In this document: positions 20,441 to 31,427 of the stretch, piece by piece
How the letters are laid out: each line of letters begins with the position of its first letter
Position numbering within the stretch: position 1 is the stretch's first letter
Assembly (NCBI GenBank): GCA_900095095.1
Contig: FMBT01000301.1
Span: 496,001-560,000 of the forward strand
DNA: 64,000 nucleotides
Direction of reading: 5' to 3'
DNA from: Fragilariopsis cylindrus CCMP1102
Lineage: Eukaryota > Bacillariophyta > Bacillariophyceae > Bacillariales > Bacillariaceae
The notes under the pieces: generated by a model
Told to the model about the DNA's origin: nothing
The model's database searches: none
The model's input: the letters and a program-made list of their open reading frames with translations, nothing else
Program-made: the position numbers and the translations under genes

Positions 20441-21988
20441 ATGAAGATATTTACAAGCAGTTGTTTGACTATATTATCAGTAGTAGCAGTATGGTGTTTT
20501 CCAATTACAACTGTGAATGCACAAACTCCAGCAATATCAGAAGCACCATCTTTCGTACCATCAGCAGTACCATCTTTCGTACCATCAACAGTACCATCAA
20601 CAGTACCATCAACAGTACCATCTGAAGTACCATCACTAGCACCATCTGAAACACCATCTGGAACACCATCAAAAGCACCAACAAAAGCACCAACACCTGC
20701 ACCAAAATTGGTTACTAAAGGTATGTTAAACATATTATGTCTCTCTATCTCTCTATCTATCTATCTTTTTTGTTACTGATTTCTATTAAATCATTATCAT
20801 TATCTCATCCATCATCTCGTCCCTCATCTCATCATAATCATCTTATTTATATTTATATCTAATCTAAAACAACAGCACCAACTCAATCACCAACACGTAG
20901 ACCAACAAAACAACCAACACAGCAACCAACAGCTGGTCCATCTAGATCACCAACTCGTAGACCTACACAGGTAAGTTTTCGTTTTATTTTACCTTATACA
21001 GTACAGTACAGTACAGTTTTAAGTTATTCTATTCTATTTGTATTGTTTGTATTGTAGTGTATGCATTTTGTATGCTGTGTGTTGTACACATGCACACACA
21101 CACACACCATAGATCTTTTCATTTTATCTCATCTGTCTCTTTCTTTTTCTTCTTCGCTTCACACACACACACTAACGTTAGAATCCGACTCGATCACCAA
21201 CACGTAGACCAACACAAAGTCCAACACGTAAACCAACAGTTGGTCCATCTAGATCACCAACACGTAGACCAACACAAAGTCCAACACGTAAACCAACAGT
21301 TGGTCCATCTAGATCACCAACATTAAAACCAACAGAACGACCAACTACAGAACCAACATTAAGACCAACACAAAATCCTACACGTCAAGGTGAAACATTT
21401 AAACCAACATTACCACCAACATTCCCACCAACATTTCCACCAACATTACCATTAACATTTACACCAGTTGCACAACAACCAACATTTACACCAGTTGTAC
21501 CACCAACATTACCACCAATTGCACCAACCTTACCACCAACACAATTTCCTACACGTCCAGGTGAAACATTTAGACCAACAGTACCACCAACAAATCGTCC
21601 AACATTTGTACCAACTGTTGCTACAACATCATTACCAACATCCACACCAACAGTACGACCATCATTACGTCCAACAGTTGGACAACCAACAATACCACCA
21701 ACACCATTTCCAACATTTGATAATGAACCAGTAACATTTACACAACCACCAGGGAAGACATTCCCACCTGGACAAGATCCAACAAATAAACCAACACCAG
21801 TTGATATAATGAAATTAGTGTTGGGGAATACACCGCAAGAAGTTGGTAAAGATGGTGAAGAATTACCAACACCAGCTGCTATTGAATATATTGCAGATAA
21901 TTTAAAACGTCCATCATTTAATACATTACCACCAAATGAAGCAAATGCTGGTTTAGATACAAATAATGATGCTAATATATCATTTTAA
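20441..21988 (+). CDS. secreted Pro/Thr/Ser-repeat protein, three exons
   Basis: Exons are 20441-20720, 20876-20970 and 21182-21988 with GT-AG introns of 155 and 211 nt; the joined frame gives 393 aa. A signal peptide (MKIFTSSCLTILSVVAVWC..TVNA, about 27 aa) is followed by a PS repeat (VPSxVPSxVPS), then PT repeats (SPTRRPT, KPTVGPSRSPT), then longer PP/PT units (FPPTFPPTLP, RPTVPPTNRPTF). A non-repetitive C-terminal tail (DIMKLVLGNTPQEVGKDGEEL and on to ISF) ends the protein. The composition resembles hydroxyproline-rich extracellular or cell-wall proteins, and PS/PT repeats are frequent in diatom secreted proteins. There is no membrane anchor. All introns fall in or next to the repeat, and exon 2 is itself about three repeat units, so repeat expansion may have duplicated exon sequence. 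Confidence 0.8.
21192..21311. repeat. perfect 60-bp tandem duplication within exon 3
   Basis: Two identical 60-bp units encode SPTRRPTQSPTRKPTVGPSR twice; a third, diverged unit follows. The lack of any difference points to a recent duplication or gene conversion. Confidence 0.9.
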
Positions 21989-22482
21989 AGTATATATACT
22001 AAAAGAAATAAGATAAAAAAGGAAATAAAGTTAAGATAGGTTGTGTTAAAAGTTGATGAAAAAGAAAGAAACAGGAAGAAAGTAAGTAAGTGAAAGTAAA
22101 AAAACTTTATATTGAATATAAAGTAAATATATATAATAATGATTTCTATATGTAATAGTAAATAAAATATGATTCATAAATAATACAGTAGTCTACTAAG
22201 TAGGACGGACCTTACTATTATAAGAACTAAGCTGTTTTATGGGTTGTTGTAGTTGTAGTTGCAGTTGTAGCTACTGTAGCTGTAGCTGGATTAGTAACAG
22301 AATCGTGACTACTGACTACTATAGCGCCAAATACTAGACCAATACCAAATGCCCGTGTAAAAGCAAAAAAACAGCGGGGGAAAGACAAATCTAAGAGTAT
22401 TTGCTCAATTTTTATTTTCGCGCGAAGCAAGATAGAAAAGAGGCTGGCCCTGCCTACGGCAGGACCTAACAAAAAAAGTCAC
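21989..22482. other. intergenic spacer downstream of the PT-repeat gene
   Basis: This AT-rich 3' region has GTAGTTGTAG repeats around 22245-22300. A minus-strand frame at 22227-22472 with one hydrophobic stretch is probably a product of that repeat. No gene is supported. Confidence 0.35.
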
Positions 22483-22764
22483 AGAAAATTAGGACGAGAA
22501 CAAATATATAAAGGAGAAAGGATTAATGATGACGAAGATGAAGGAGAGTATCCCAATTTTATACTGTCTCTCGCACATACCAGACAAATCGAATCAGAGG
22601 ACGAATCTGATATGAATAGATATTATTGCAATGTCAAGTCTATGTATTTCATTCCACTCTTAGTTCGTCTAGCGGTAGAGTTTGGTTGTTTTGATGAGGA
22701 TGATGAGGATGGCATCATTGAACCGCCGGGCGTGGGGATAGCATGGAATGAACATCTAATCTAA
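22483..22764 (+). pseudogene. remnant of the ankyrin-like family (see 37856 and 58002)
   Basis: An ATG-less open stretch ends ..NVKSMYFIPLLVRLAVEFGCFDEDDEDG. This matches the N-terminal third of the two full family members: LKAVSFIPLLIRLAIELDVF in the gene at 37856 and LKAVSFIPVVARLAIEFGCF in the gene at 58002. The preceding acidic segment and IxSLAHTRQ also fit the LLAF position. It stops at 22762 without the ankyrin-like C-terminal half, so it is a 5'- and 3'-truncated copy. Confidence 0.65.
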
Positions 22765-22915
22765 TCAAATCTCATAGTGCTTGAATTGTATTGCAATACG
22801 TTCTGGAAGAAAAGTTCTATGATATATTTGAAAATACATATTTTAATAATAATTTAAGTCTTATTTACAGTAGTTGTTCTGCTGTGCTGTGCATCAATTT
22901 TGCCTTTTTGTTCAT

Positions 22916-23389
22916 TTATCGTTTCTTTTTACCCTTTTTCTTATTCTTTGTTGTGGATGATTTAGATTGATTTGATGATGATGTGATTGCAAGTTGTTGT
23001 GTTTTCTTAATTAAAAGTTGTTCTTCTCGTTTTATAGATTTGGCTTTTTCAACAGCAATTATAACTTCTATACGACGGATCCTTGATGGTAGTGTTATTA
23101 TTATTGATGACAGTTCTATGAGTAGTGAACGTTTCGTATATTCGCCATCATCACTAATCGGTTCAACTTTTACACGACCAGGATTATCCCACAGTGCTGT
23201 TATATCACGTGAATATCCTTTGTATGGTTCTATTACATGACGTAAATTTAATATTTGTAGTCCTTCACTTATATCATTGACAGTTGGTGTTGGAATCGAA
23301 TTTTCTATACCAATTCTACGTCCTAATTTCATTGTTTTACATGAATCCATATAACTTGGATATACAACAAAAAATGTTTTAGGATCCAT
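22916..23389 (-). CDS. SRP19: signal recognition particle 19 kDa subunit
   Basis: The 157-aa protein starts MDPKTFFVVYPSYMDS and has the SRP19 signature: LGRRIG, then PTVNDISEGLQIL, IEPYKGYSRD and WDNPGRVKV. The C-terminus is a basic Lys/Ser tail ending KKKGKKKR. SRP19 binds SRP RNA helices 6 and 8 and prepares the RNA for SRP54, which targets ribosomes to the ER. Length is usual for the family. The family is normally single copy. No intron is seen. Confidence 0.93.
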   Translation of the reverse strand: MDPKTFFVVYPSYMDSCKTMKLGRRIGIENSIPTPTVNDISEGLQILNLRHVIEPYKGYSRDITALWDNPGRVKVEPISDDGEYTKRSLLIELSSIIITLPSRIRRIEVIIAVEKAKSIKREEQLLIKKTQQLAITSSSNQSKSSTTKNKKKGKKKR

Positions 23390-24311
23390 AGAAAATGTTT
23401 CATCTGAGTTTTAAATTTATTGATTCGATTTTATATTGATTTCGTTTTCGTTTGTTGTTTCGTGAGTTATAATATGAATTGTGTTCAGTAGATAAAATAA
23501 CAACAACAAAAAAATATTACAGTATGTGAGAGATGAGAATGCTTTAAAATTATAACTAGTTACGAGAACAGACATGGGCATACAACAAACAATATACATG
23601 ATGCATTGCGTTGCATTGATTTCAATCTCGATTGATGCAATATACAAAATAATGATGGTGATGATGATGATGATAACGATAAATCAATATAATATAATTA
23701 TAATATAAGAAACGAGCTCAGGTTCTGCAAAACCATGTAGGATTATTGACAAGAAATTAATTACATATATCAACATTGTACGGAGAGACTAATCCCCATT
23801 CAGTTCTAGTAGCTGTAAATAAGTCATCATAGCTCTTTTCTTTCTTTAATATATCATATTATATCAGTTTCATGCTCCTTTATTCATACACATCAACGGG
23901 TCGCAGAACAAGAACCGAAGATAATCGTCTTTCCTTCCTTCCTTTCCCCCCGATCGTGAAGATAGAGAGACAGAAACAGAGACAGAGATAGAGTAGTAGT
24001 TGTTGTACGGTATGTAGAGCTCGGGAAAGAACGACATAAGTCGTTATTGTGACAGTTTTCTCGTCAAATGAATCAAAAAATAAATTAATCTCTTCGCAGA
24101 GGAAATTTGATCTTTGGATTATTTCAGAGTCTGGTTAGTAACAATCGTCATTGCTCTTGCTTCTGTACTTGTACATTTTTTACTCTATTTCTTTTTCTTC
24201 TCAACTCTCTTTTTTCTATCGACGAGACAAAACAAATCGACGGGATGGGAAGGCACCGACATACGATGCATATACAAGCGAGCGAGAGGAAACGGTACGA
24301 TAGGATATACA
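23390..24311. other. intergenic region
   Basis: No supported gene. It has ATAATAT-rich stretches at 23690-23710 and pyrimidine/purine runs at 23930-23990. Two overlapping short frames near 24107-24386 show no family features and are partly antisense to the small gene's 3' exon. Confidence 0.4.
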
Positions 24312-24620
24312 TTATTTACGAAGAAGGGAAGCTACAACAATAAAGTAACACGCACAACACAACAGACACACAGACACAAAATATAAATAATAGTAAACTC
24401 AACATTATAATTACTTACGCATTGGCCAAAATATTTGTGTTTTACGATTAGGTGTTGGTGGTAAATTAATCATTTGATCTGGTGGAATCGCAAATTGATC
24501 CATTGGATTACCACCCATACCACCACCCTCTGCCATTTGTTTCATCATAGCTTTTTGTTCCTTTGTTGGACCACCCATCTGCTTAACACGCATACCGCCG
24601 CCACCACCTTTTCTACCCAT
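24312..24620 (-). CDS. small Gly/Met-rich protein, probably two exons
   Basis: The protein starts MGRKGGGGGMRVKQM and includes GGPTKEQKAMMKQMAEGGG, then MINLPPTPNRKTQIFWPM. Read straight through, it stops after WPMRK (69 aa). The final codons, however, are part of a GTAAGT donor (24418-24413), and an 87-nt intron to a good acceptor at 24332 gives a seven-residue replacement end, WPMPSLLRK. Both forms have almost the same length. Small size, basic start and clear codon structure suggest a real housekeeping-type microprotein, but I do not recognise the family. Confidence 0.5.
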
Positions 24621-25317
24621 CTTTGCTTATTTGTTTTCTTTTGTTTGCTTGTTTTGAATTTTAAGTTCCGATATTACGAACACTAGTAGAGTGTGTTGAG
24701 TTGTGTTAAGTTGAATTGAGTGTCTTCTTCTTGGTTGTGTTTGTTGTTGATGTGATGTTGTACCGACAATGCCTCTAATCTTGTGTCGTTGCTACGATCC
24801 AAGTTCGAAAGTTTTGTACGCGAAAAGATTGTTTTGAACTACAGTACTCAGCAACAACCATGGGAACACGAGACAGCGAGGCGAATCTCGTACCACGGAA
24901 GAAGGAAGGACGATGTTTTTGAGCTTACACAGAAGCAAAAGCGAATAGGGGAATTCACGACTGAGAAAAGATATCGATTGATTTGATTGATTGATTGATT
25001 CGCCTCTGCTAACGAACGAAGCACGTGTTTCACAACATTGCGATAAAACGTAAAAACTAAATCATCGTCAACATCACATACCGTAAGATCTTCTTTTCGA
25101 TCATAACAACGCACCATGAATGAATGAATGAATCGGCACTCGTCGACACATAAAATAATAGCAATTTTCTACAAGAAGAATCAGCAAGCAACCAAGATAA
25201 TCGAACGAACGCCGAGCTAAGTGAACAAGCAAGCCTTCCAACCAATTATTTATTCTCTTCGGCAAGTCCCATCCCCCCGTCCTAATAAAATCCCAATTTC
25301 AGAATCATCGAATCATC
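24621..25317. other. divergent promoter region
   Basis: The stretch lies between the small Gly/Met-rich gene and the asparagine-synthetase-like gene. Short GATT and AATG repeats occur (24975-25000, 25115-25135). Frames present on both strands are antisense mirrors without family signals. Confidence 0.4.
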
Positions 25318-26709
25318 ATGTCATCCACATCATCGCCATCGCCATCGTTGTTATCCGATAATAATAACAGTAACAATAATAATCGAAATAATGACAATTA
25401 TGATGTAATTGATTTTAATTCCATGGATTTAGAATGGAAACATACAGAAAATACGAATAGTGATAATGTACGTGCTGTACAAATGGCATCCGAATGCCGT
25501 CGTCGAGTAACAGCAGCTACTCAAAAAATTATTCAAACTATTCAAAATAAGGCTACTGCTGCTGCTGCTGACAATGCTGCTGCTGACAATGCTGATGACA
25601 ATGCTGATGACAATGCTGCTGCTGCTGCTGATGCGTCATCATCCAGCAAACCAAGTAGTAAACAACAACGACCAACTAGTATAGGATTAATTTTATCTGG
25701 TGGTGTGGATACTACCGCAATTTTAGATGCAGCATCTACATTGAATATAATATTTGATGTAGCAATTACATGTGTGATTGGTGACACTAGTCCCGATGAA
25801 TTATATGCGAAATATGCTGCCTATAAACATTCCACTCATATTAAAAAACATATTATTGTTCAAATGACACATGATACATTAATTGATATCTATTTACCAA
25901 AAACGATTCAAACATTAGAAGTATGGGATGGTATGACAATACGAAATTCATTAGTGATTGCTGCTGCATTTGAAGAAGCCTCCAAACAAAATTTAACAGA
26001 TGTGTTGGTGGGGGATGGTGCCGATGAATTATTTGGTGGTTATACCTTTACCTGGGGCAAACCGAAGATGTGTCCAATCGAATGGAAAAATAAACGTGAT
26101 ACGATGTGTAAACAATGGACCTTTGCCACCAGTGCGTTAGCAAAATCCTATGGTCTTTCAGCACATGGACCATATATGGATCAAGAACTGATGGTGGATT
26201 GGGCATTAAATGAAACACACCGTATCGATTGTATTCGTGATGATACACCACTGATACAATTACTATTAGGTCAACCATATGCACATCATACTACTGGTAA
26301 AGTTTTATTAAGAGAAGCATTTACTACTGGTAGTTCCTGGCGTCGGAAGGATCCAATTGAAGTAGGATCTGGTGCCACTATTATTGGTAAAGATATCTAT
26401 TATAATAATCCAAATGGTACCACACCCAAACATTTATGTATAACGGATGAAGAATTTGAAATTGCACAACAAGAATTAAAAGAAAAGGAAAATATTATTA
26501 TTCCTTCCAAAGAATATTTGACAAATATACGTCTATATCAAAAAATCTTTGGTGGATTCATTCATAGTACCAAAACAAGATATCCAAAAAATGATATTCA
26601 AGGTTGTATCGGATGTTGTTTTGAAATTGGTAATGCAACGTTTTGTAAATTATGTGGTTCGTATCCAGCACAACATAATAGTAATATAACACCTTACATA
26701 TCGAAATGA
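25318..26709 (+). CDS. stand-alone asparagine-synthetase-type ATP pyrophosphatase domain protein
   Basis: The 463-aa protein has an Asn/Ser-rich start and an Ala/Asp repeat (about 80-105), then the synthetase domain of the asparagine synthase class. The PP-loop is ILSGGVDTTAILDAA (from about residue 125), and the second nucleotide/Mg motif is VGDGADELFGGYTF (about 231-244). Later conserved pieces include HGPYMDQELM. No N-terminal glutaminase domain with Cys2 is present, so it is not a standard AsnB; ammonia or another nucleophile would have to be supplied. A Cys cluster near the C-terminus (CIGCCFEIGNATFCKLCG, about 431-448) looks like a zinc or Fe-S site. The enzyme presumably adenylates a carboxylate, but the substrate is unknown. 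No intron. Confidence 0.75.
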   Translation: MSSTSSPSPSLLSDNNNSNNNNRNNDNYDVIDFNSMDLEWKHTENTNSDNVRAVQMASECRRRVTAATQKIIQTIQNKATAAAADNAAADNADDNADDNAAAAADASSSSKPSSKQQRPTSIGLILSGGVDTTAILDAASTLNIIFDVAITCVIGDTSPDELYAKYAAYKHSTHIKKHIIVQMTHDTLIDIYLPKTIQTLEVWDGMTIRNSLVIAAAFEEASKQNLTDVLVGDGADELFGGYTFTWGKPKMCPIEWKNKRDTMCKQWTFATSALAKSYGLSAHGPYMDQELMVDWALNETHRIDCIRDDTPLIQLLLGQPYAHHTTGKVLLREAFTTGSSWRRKDPIEVGSGATIIGKDIYYNNPNGTTPKHLCITDEEFEIAQQELKEKENIIIPSKEYLTNIRLYQKIFGGFIHSTKTRYPKNDIQGCIGCCFEIGNATFCKLCGSYPAQHNSNITPYISK

Positions 26710-27571
26710 AAAATAATAAAGGTACGAAATAAATGATTCCTCGAAGAAATAGAAAAAAGCGACGACAAATATAAGAAATTTAAAAAAATATGACGAACGT
26801 ACCCTGTTTCACGTTTCTTAGATTCTGTATTTTGTTTGTAGTCCATAAGAATTGCAACTAACTACGATAAATGTAATATGTAGTGTCTGTTTGTGAGTTT
26901 AGAGAGAGAAATAGAGACAAATGATGATATAAGATCTTATATATATATATTGGTAGAGCCTACATCTGCTAGAGCTACTAGATAGCAGAAAACACACGTG
27001 ATGATTTTTTACGGAATGTTGTGAAGGACGTGCTTGCTTTTCATCAACAAATCTTTTCTCAATCGTGCATAGTAGCAGAGAATCAATCGAATGAATCAAT
27101 CGATATCATCTTTTCTCAGTCGTGAATTCCCTTTCTCACTTTTGCGCTCACTTGGCTTCCTTGACACTTCCTCACTTTCTTCAATCTCTTCAATAGAACA
27201 TTCTTAAACAAGAATCAACAACAAGGAATAAGAACGTTGCTCGTCGTCGACTTGATAAAAATACTCTACTGTACCTACAGGTGAAGGAAACGGATTCGAT
27301 TCGATTCATTCGGCTTTCACCATTCAACATTTTAATTATTAACAGCTTTACGTTTCACCGTTTTTTACAGAGTACTCTTCGCCTTTGCCTACCGTATCAT
27401 CATTATTCTTTTTTCTATGCAGTAGAACAGAAACGCAGAAAAACATTCCTTTTCTTTCATTGATCACTTCATAGCCTACTGGTTCGAAAATAAAATAAGA
27501 AAAAGAAAGAAAAAAGAAAAGAAAAGAAAAAGGCGTTACTCATAGTAAATAATATACAGTATACCGCACCC
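26710..27571. other. intergenic region
   Basis: A TA run at 26937-26950 and an A/G-rich stretch (27495-27530) precede the next gene. No coding frame is supported. Confidence 0.4.
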
Positions 27572-28499
27572 ATGTATCATCGTAATCATAACATCCATCC
27601 ACATATTGATAACGAAAGAAGTATCAATAATGTTATGTTGAAACAACAACAACAACAACAATCACCAAAAGAAGAAGACGAAGGATCATCTTCTGCTTCA
27701 TCACGATATGGTTCAATTCTTTTTGTTGATGACGGTAACAGCAGCGTAGTAGGAGAAGAATTAGATACTAAGATTATTAATACAGCACATCAGCAACAGC
27801 AACAACAACAACCCGCAAACGTACAACGGAACTGGGGAATTGTTACCGCGGGATTGATGGTGTGTTTAATTGTTATCGCTATGATCATACGTGGAAGTTG
27901 TACTATGATTGATAATACAAATAATAATGGTGCGTCTGTTGCTGATGGATCACTTATTACTACTAATACCAGTACTACTAATTTTCCTGGACCTGGTAGC
28001 ATAACACCAGGACAACTATTCTTTTCATGGAAATCATGGGGATATGGTGTCGTACGTGATTATTGGGATCAAAAAAAAAGAATGATTGGACAGAAATAGA
28101 AGATGAACTTCATAGGAAGGTATGTATGGTATATATATATTGTTATATTGTTATATCTTGTATCAGCAGCATCTCATGTATTTACATTTGTTGTTGTACT
28201 CGAATGACAATTTACTGCCTGACATACCATACCATACCATACCATGGCCTACCTTACATACAGTTTCTTTTTCTTCTTTGTTTGTCTCGGTTTTTGTATA
28301 TTTTCTGTATTTTAACTTATTCATCTTTTCTATTCTTTATATATACCATACCTACCGTAAATTTGAATTTGAATTTGAATTTGAATAGAATGCTACAGAA
28401 GAAGAAATTCAAAAAGCCCAAAACGATTTTTGGACATCGTCTGCAGAAGGATTCGGTTTAAATGGAAATGGAGATGGAAATGGAAATGGGGGTGCATAA
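27572..28499 (+). CDS. single-pass membrane protein, two exons, homopolymer frameshift
   Basis: Exon 1 (27572-28119) encodes a Gln-rich cytosolic-type N-terminus, one membrane helix (NWGIVTAGLMVCLIVIAMII, about residues 88-107), and a luminal part with FFSWKSWGYGVVRDYWDQK. At the A9 run 28071-28079 the frame changes: as written it ends at 28099 with KKRMIGQK. One more A (or two fewer) gives DQKKKNDWTEIEDELHRK and reaches a consensus donor (gtatgt) at 28120. Exon 2 (28389-28499) continues NATEEEIQKAQNDFWTSSAEG and ends in a Gly/Asn repeat. The continuation on both sides argues that the full gene is real and that the A-run is a sequencing error or allele. Function is not recognised. Confidence 0.55.
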
Positions 28500-29086
28500 A
28501 CTAACCCGTGAAATTGTAAGATAGTAGCATAGACGACAGCGAGAAGATACAAGAGAAAGAAGGAATGAAATTGGAATCGTATTCCTTCAAGAGAGAGAGA
28601 GAGAGGAACGATGGAGTGGTTAGGAGGTGGGGGAGTCCCGAGCCCCGTGATGTGGATTGATATGATACATACATAGTCCTACACGTATATTACATATTGA
28701 TATTTATAATAGTGTGGATTATTATAAATGCATATTGAAATCTATTAAATAAATATTGAATACACATACTTTGAAAAAGGCGCTATTTTTATTACTTTTG
28801 CCGAGGTGTGGTTGTTTGTAGAATCGTATGTCAAACGCATAAACGACGACGCCAAACAGTACTCTGTTACAACACTGCAGCGTTGCTGCTGTCACTCTGT
28901 TGGTATCGACATCATTATCACTCCCTGTCTACTCACAACCACCATCGCATCCTGTACGATTACGATAGACCTCAGTATATATCAGCAAGTGTTGACGTGT
29001 TAAATCGAACAATCCCGTTGCGCATTTATATCTACCCAAGAAATATTGAAATATATAAGGAAAAAGAATACCTGTACTGTTGATTA
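28500..29086. other. convergent intergenic spacer
   Basis: A GA microsatellite lies at 28591-28602 and AT-rich sequence with AATAAA signals around 28745. No gene is supported. Confidence 0.4.
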
Positions 29087-30403
29087 TTACTGTTTATATC
29101 GATTTTTCAGTAACCTCGGCCAATAGTGAAGCACCAAATCGAAAAGTCCAGTTGCGCATTCACTATGTCTGCCTTCTATGCATAGCCAATTTTTTTTATC
29201 ATAAATATTGTAAGACTTTTTGTAGGCTCTCTCCAGTATTAAAGGCCACAATGCAGGATTAATTACGGGAGCAGTAGTAGCAGTAGCAGTAGCAGCAGCA
29301 ATAATGCCAGATGCAATTTCTTTATTCCTTATGAGTTTCCTTCCAGCATGATTGATTCGTAATAAGTTCTCAACATCTGGGTCGTACTCATACGCGTTTA
29401 CATTTAAGATTCCAAGATTCGAGATCCCATCAAAATTATTGAGAAGAGTCAGTACCGCTGATATCTGAGTAGAATTATCTTCTGAGCCATTAGATATTGT
29501 TTTTAATATAGGATTTTCATGTAGGTACAATTTGCATAGGGTGCTTCCTATTGAGATCACCGATTCCGTTAGCACCTGTTTGATTTTATTTTCAATACCA
29601 CAAAGACTTTTAATATCGTTTTCACTAACATCAATTTCACGGAGATTGATAAACCGTTCTCGAATATTAAACATTAATATTACCAAATCATCTCCATTCA
29701 ATTTACAGTTACGCATCCGGATAAATGTTATACTCTGTCTAAAACTTAACTCATCCTCTTGTAAAGCTCGAAGAATCTCATTAGTTTGTTCCCTTGTTGT
29801 ATTTTGGAAATACAATTCTTCTAGCGAATTTGAAAATATCTTCATAATAGGCGACAAGCTAGAATCAAATTTGGACCCATTAATACCAATGACAACTTTT
29901 TTGACCGAAGCAAGTTGGAGCCGATCCGGAATATTCTCAGAAGCACTCCTGGAACAGAAATGTAACTCAATTGTTTTTAGTAGAGGTAGATTACCAAGTT
30001 CCTTTGGAAGTAACCTGCAATTCTGAAGATCAATCCTTTCCAGACTTTGAAATTGATCAATGATTGGTGGTACATCTATAGGCATGAGTGGTCCAATATT
30101 GTCATTATCATCATCATCATCATCATCATCATAGTGAAAACTATTGTACCTATAGAGACGTAAAGATGTGATCATGCCTGTTTCAGAATGTATCACGATG
30201 TCATCCTCATCATCAAAATTAAAAGATTCATCGAAATCTATCATATTTTCATCTTCATTATAACCAGTATCATATAATATTCCTGCTTTATACAGCAAAA
30301 TTAGCAAGTTACAACCTTCTTTGATGTTCATATTATCAGGAATACGATGCATACTGTTTGCCACCACCCGACGCTGTTCTGCGTCTGCTTCTACTTCCGC
30401 CAT
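29087..30403 (-). CDS. LRR-like protein, family A paralogue 1
   Basis: The 438-aa protein starts MAEVEADAEQRRVVANSMHRIPDNMNIK. After an acidic segment come irregular leucine-rich repeats (about residues 110-330): SLERIDLQNCRLLPKELGNL, LPLLKTIELHFC, SLEELYFQNTTRE, LREIDVSENDIKSLCGI and LCKLYLHENPI. A distinct C-terminal module follows: LRINHAGRKLI, then ALWPLILERAYKKS, then CATGLFDLVLHYWP. The gene at 42154 shares every part. By the general property of LRRs it should bind another protein; no signal peptide or membrane segment is present. The C-terminal LWPxILERAY/CATGLF module is not a domain I can name. Single exon. Confidence 0.75.
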   Translation of the reverse strand: MAEVEADAEQRRVVANSMHRIPDNMNIKEGCNLLILLYKAGILYDTGYNEDENMIDFDESFNFDDEDDIVIHSETGMITSLRLYRYNSFHYDDDDDDDDNDNIGPLMPIDVPPIIDQFQSLERIDLQNCRLLPKELGNLPLLKTIELHFCSRSASENIPDRLQLASVKKVVIGINGSKFDSSLSPIMKIFSNSLEELYFQNTTREQTNEILRALQEDELSFRQSITFIRMRNCKLNGDDLVILMFNIRERFINLREIDVSENDIKSLCGIENKIKQVLTESVISIGSTLCKLYLHENPILKTISNGSEDNSTQISAVLTLLNNFDGISNLGILNVNAYEYDPDVENLLRINHAGRKLIRNKEIASGIIAAATATATTAPVINPALWPLILERAYKKSYNIYDKKNWLCIEGRHSECATGLFDLVLHYWPRLLKNRYKQ

Positions 30404-31427
30404 TTTTCTTTTGTAACTACGAGAATAATTCCCAATTGCTGCGTGTATTTTGTTTTGAACAAAGTAGTAGGAACAGAATATACGATACTAGATCCTTTTC
30501 AGCCAGCGAATGAATGAATCGTCAGTAGTTGTATCAGATTTATTGCTTCTTTCTGTGTGTTATATAAAGTATTCCCGTTTTATTGCATCGTCGACTGTTA
30601 CAAATGTTACGGTGTGATAGTAGTGTTTTGTCGTAAGACACGAGACAATTATGTGCAACGCAGCAACGCTTGTACTACCTGTACAATTGAATAAATTTTT
30701 TTCAATATTAATTCGGGAAACATCATGGTCCTGCATGCGTTCGTACGCAAAAAAAAAAAAAATGTACTGAAATTATGATGAGGAGGACGCGCCATAAATT
30801 CTACGAACATAACGTACCGCACACGCATTACTGTATGACTTCGCTTACTTCATATACACTTTCACATAATACAAAATGAATGAATCATACGTAATGAAGA
30901 ACAATTGCATACGGAAAAGAACAAAATTGTATTCGTAAAAAAGAACAATAGTGTAAAGAGGAAACAACATAATGCATAAGAAACAATTTAGGAATAATAT
31001 ATATGAAAAGGTAAAATTTGGAAACAAAGTTAATAAGAAACATACATTCTATAAATAGGTTTACACATATACTCGTAACGGATCATTCCGTAACTAAAGA
31101 GTTCTCGTGCGTGCAATGGTTCTGAAAATAAGAAGTGTTTGAACATACTTACGGGAGAAATCGATCGTGCTCGATTTCTGAAAACTTCACATTTGCTCAC
31201 AGCCCACATCACGTCGCGTATGAATGATCCAGTGGAGAAGCCAAATTCGAAAGCAATATTAAACATACATTCTATAGAAATAGGTACTCGTAACGGATCA
31301 TTCCTACACAAGTACGAATAGCGTATGTACCATTGCTCAGCATCTCAGTATTATTTCTTGTCGACACCACTACACAATAAGCGAACGAGAAGACAGCAGT
31401 AAAGGCATCTAAATCAACAGTCCTAAA
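30404..31427. other. divergent intergenic region with a short direct repeat
   Basis: A 40-50 bp motif occurs twice (31038-31089 and 31261-31304), each with acatacattctata, then actcgtaacggatcattcc. An A13 run is near 30749. No gene is supported. The repeat lies upstream of the helical-repeat gene and could be a regulatory or dispersed element. Confidence 0.4.

Noticed and set aside
22227-22472. Minus-strand 81-codon frame with a hydrophobic stretch
   Set aside because: Its C-terminal Thr run comes from a GTTGTAGTT repeat; no homologue or splice context is visible.
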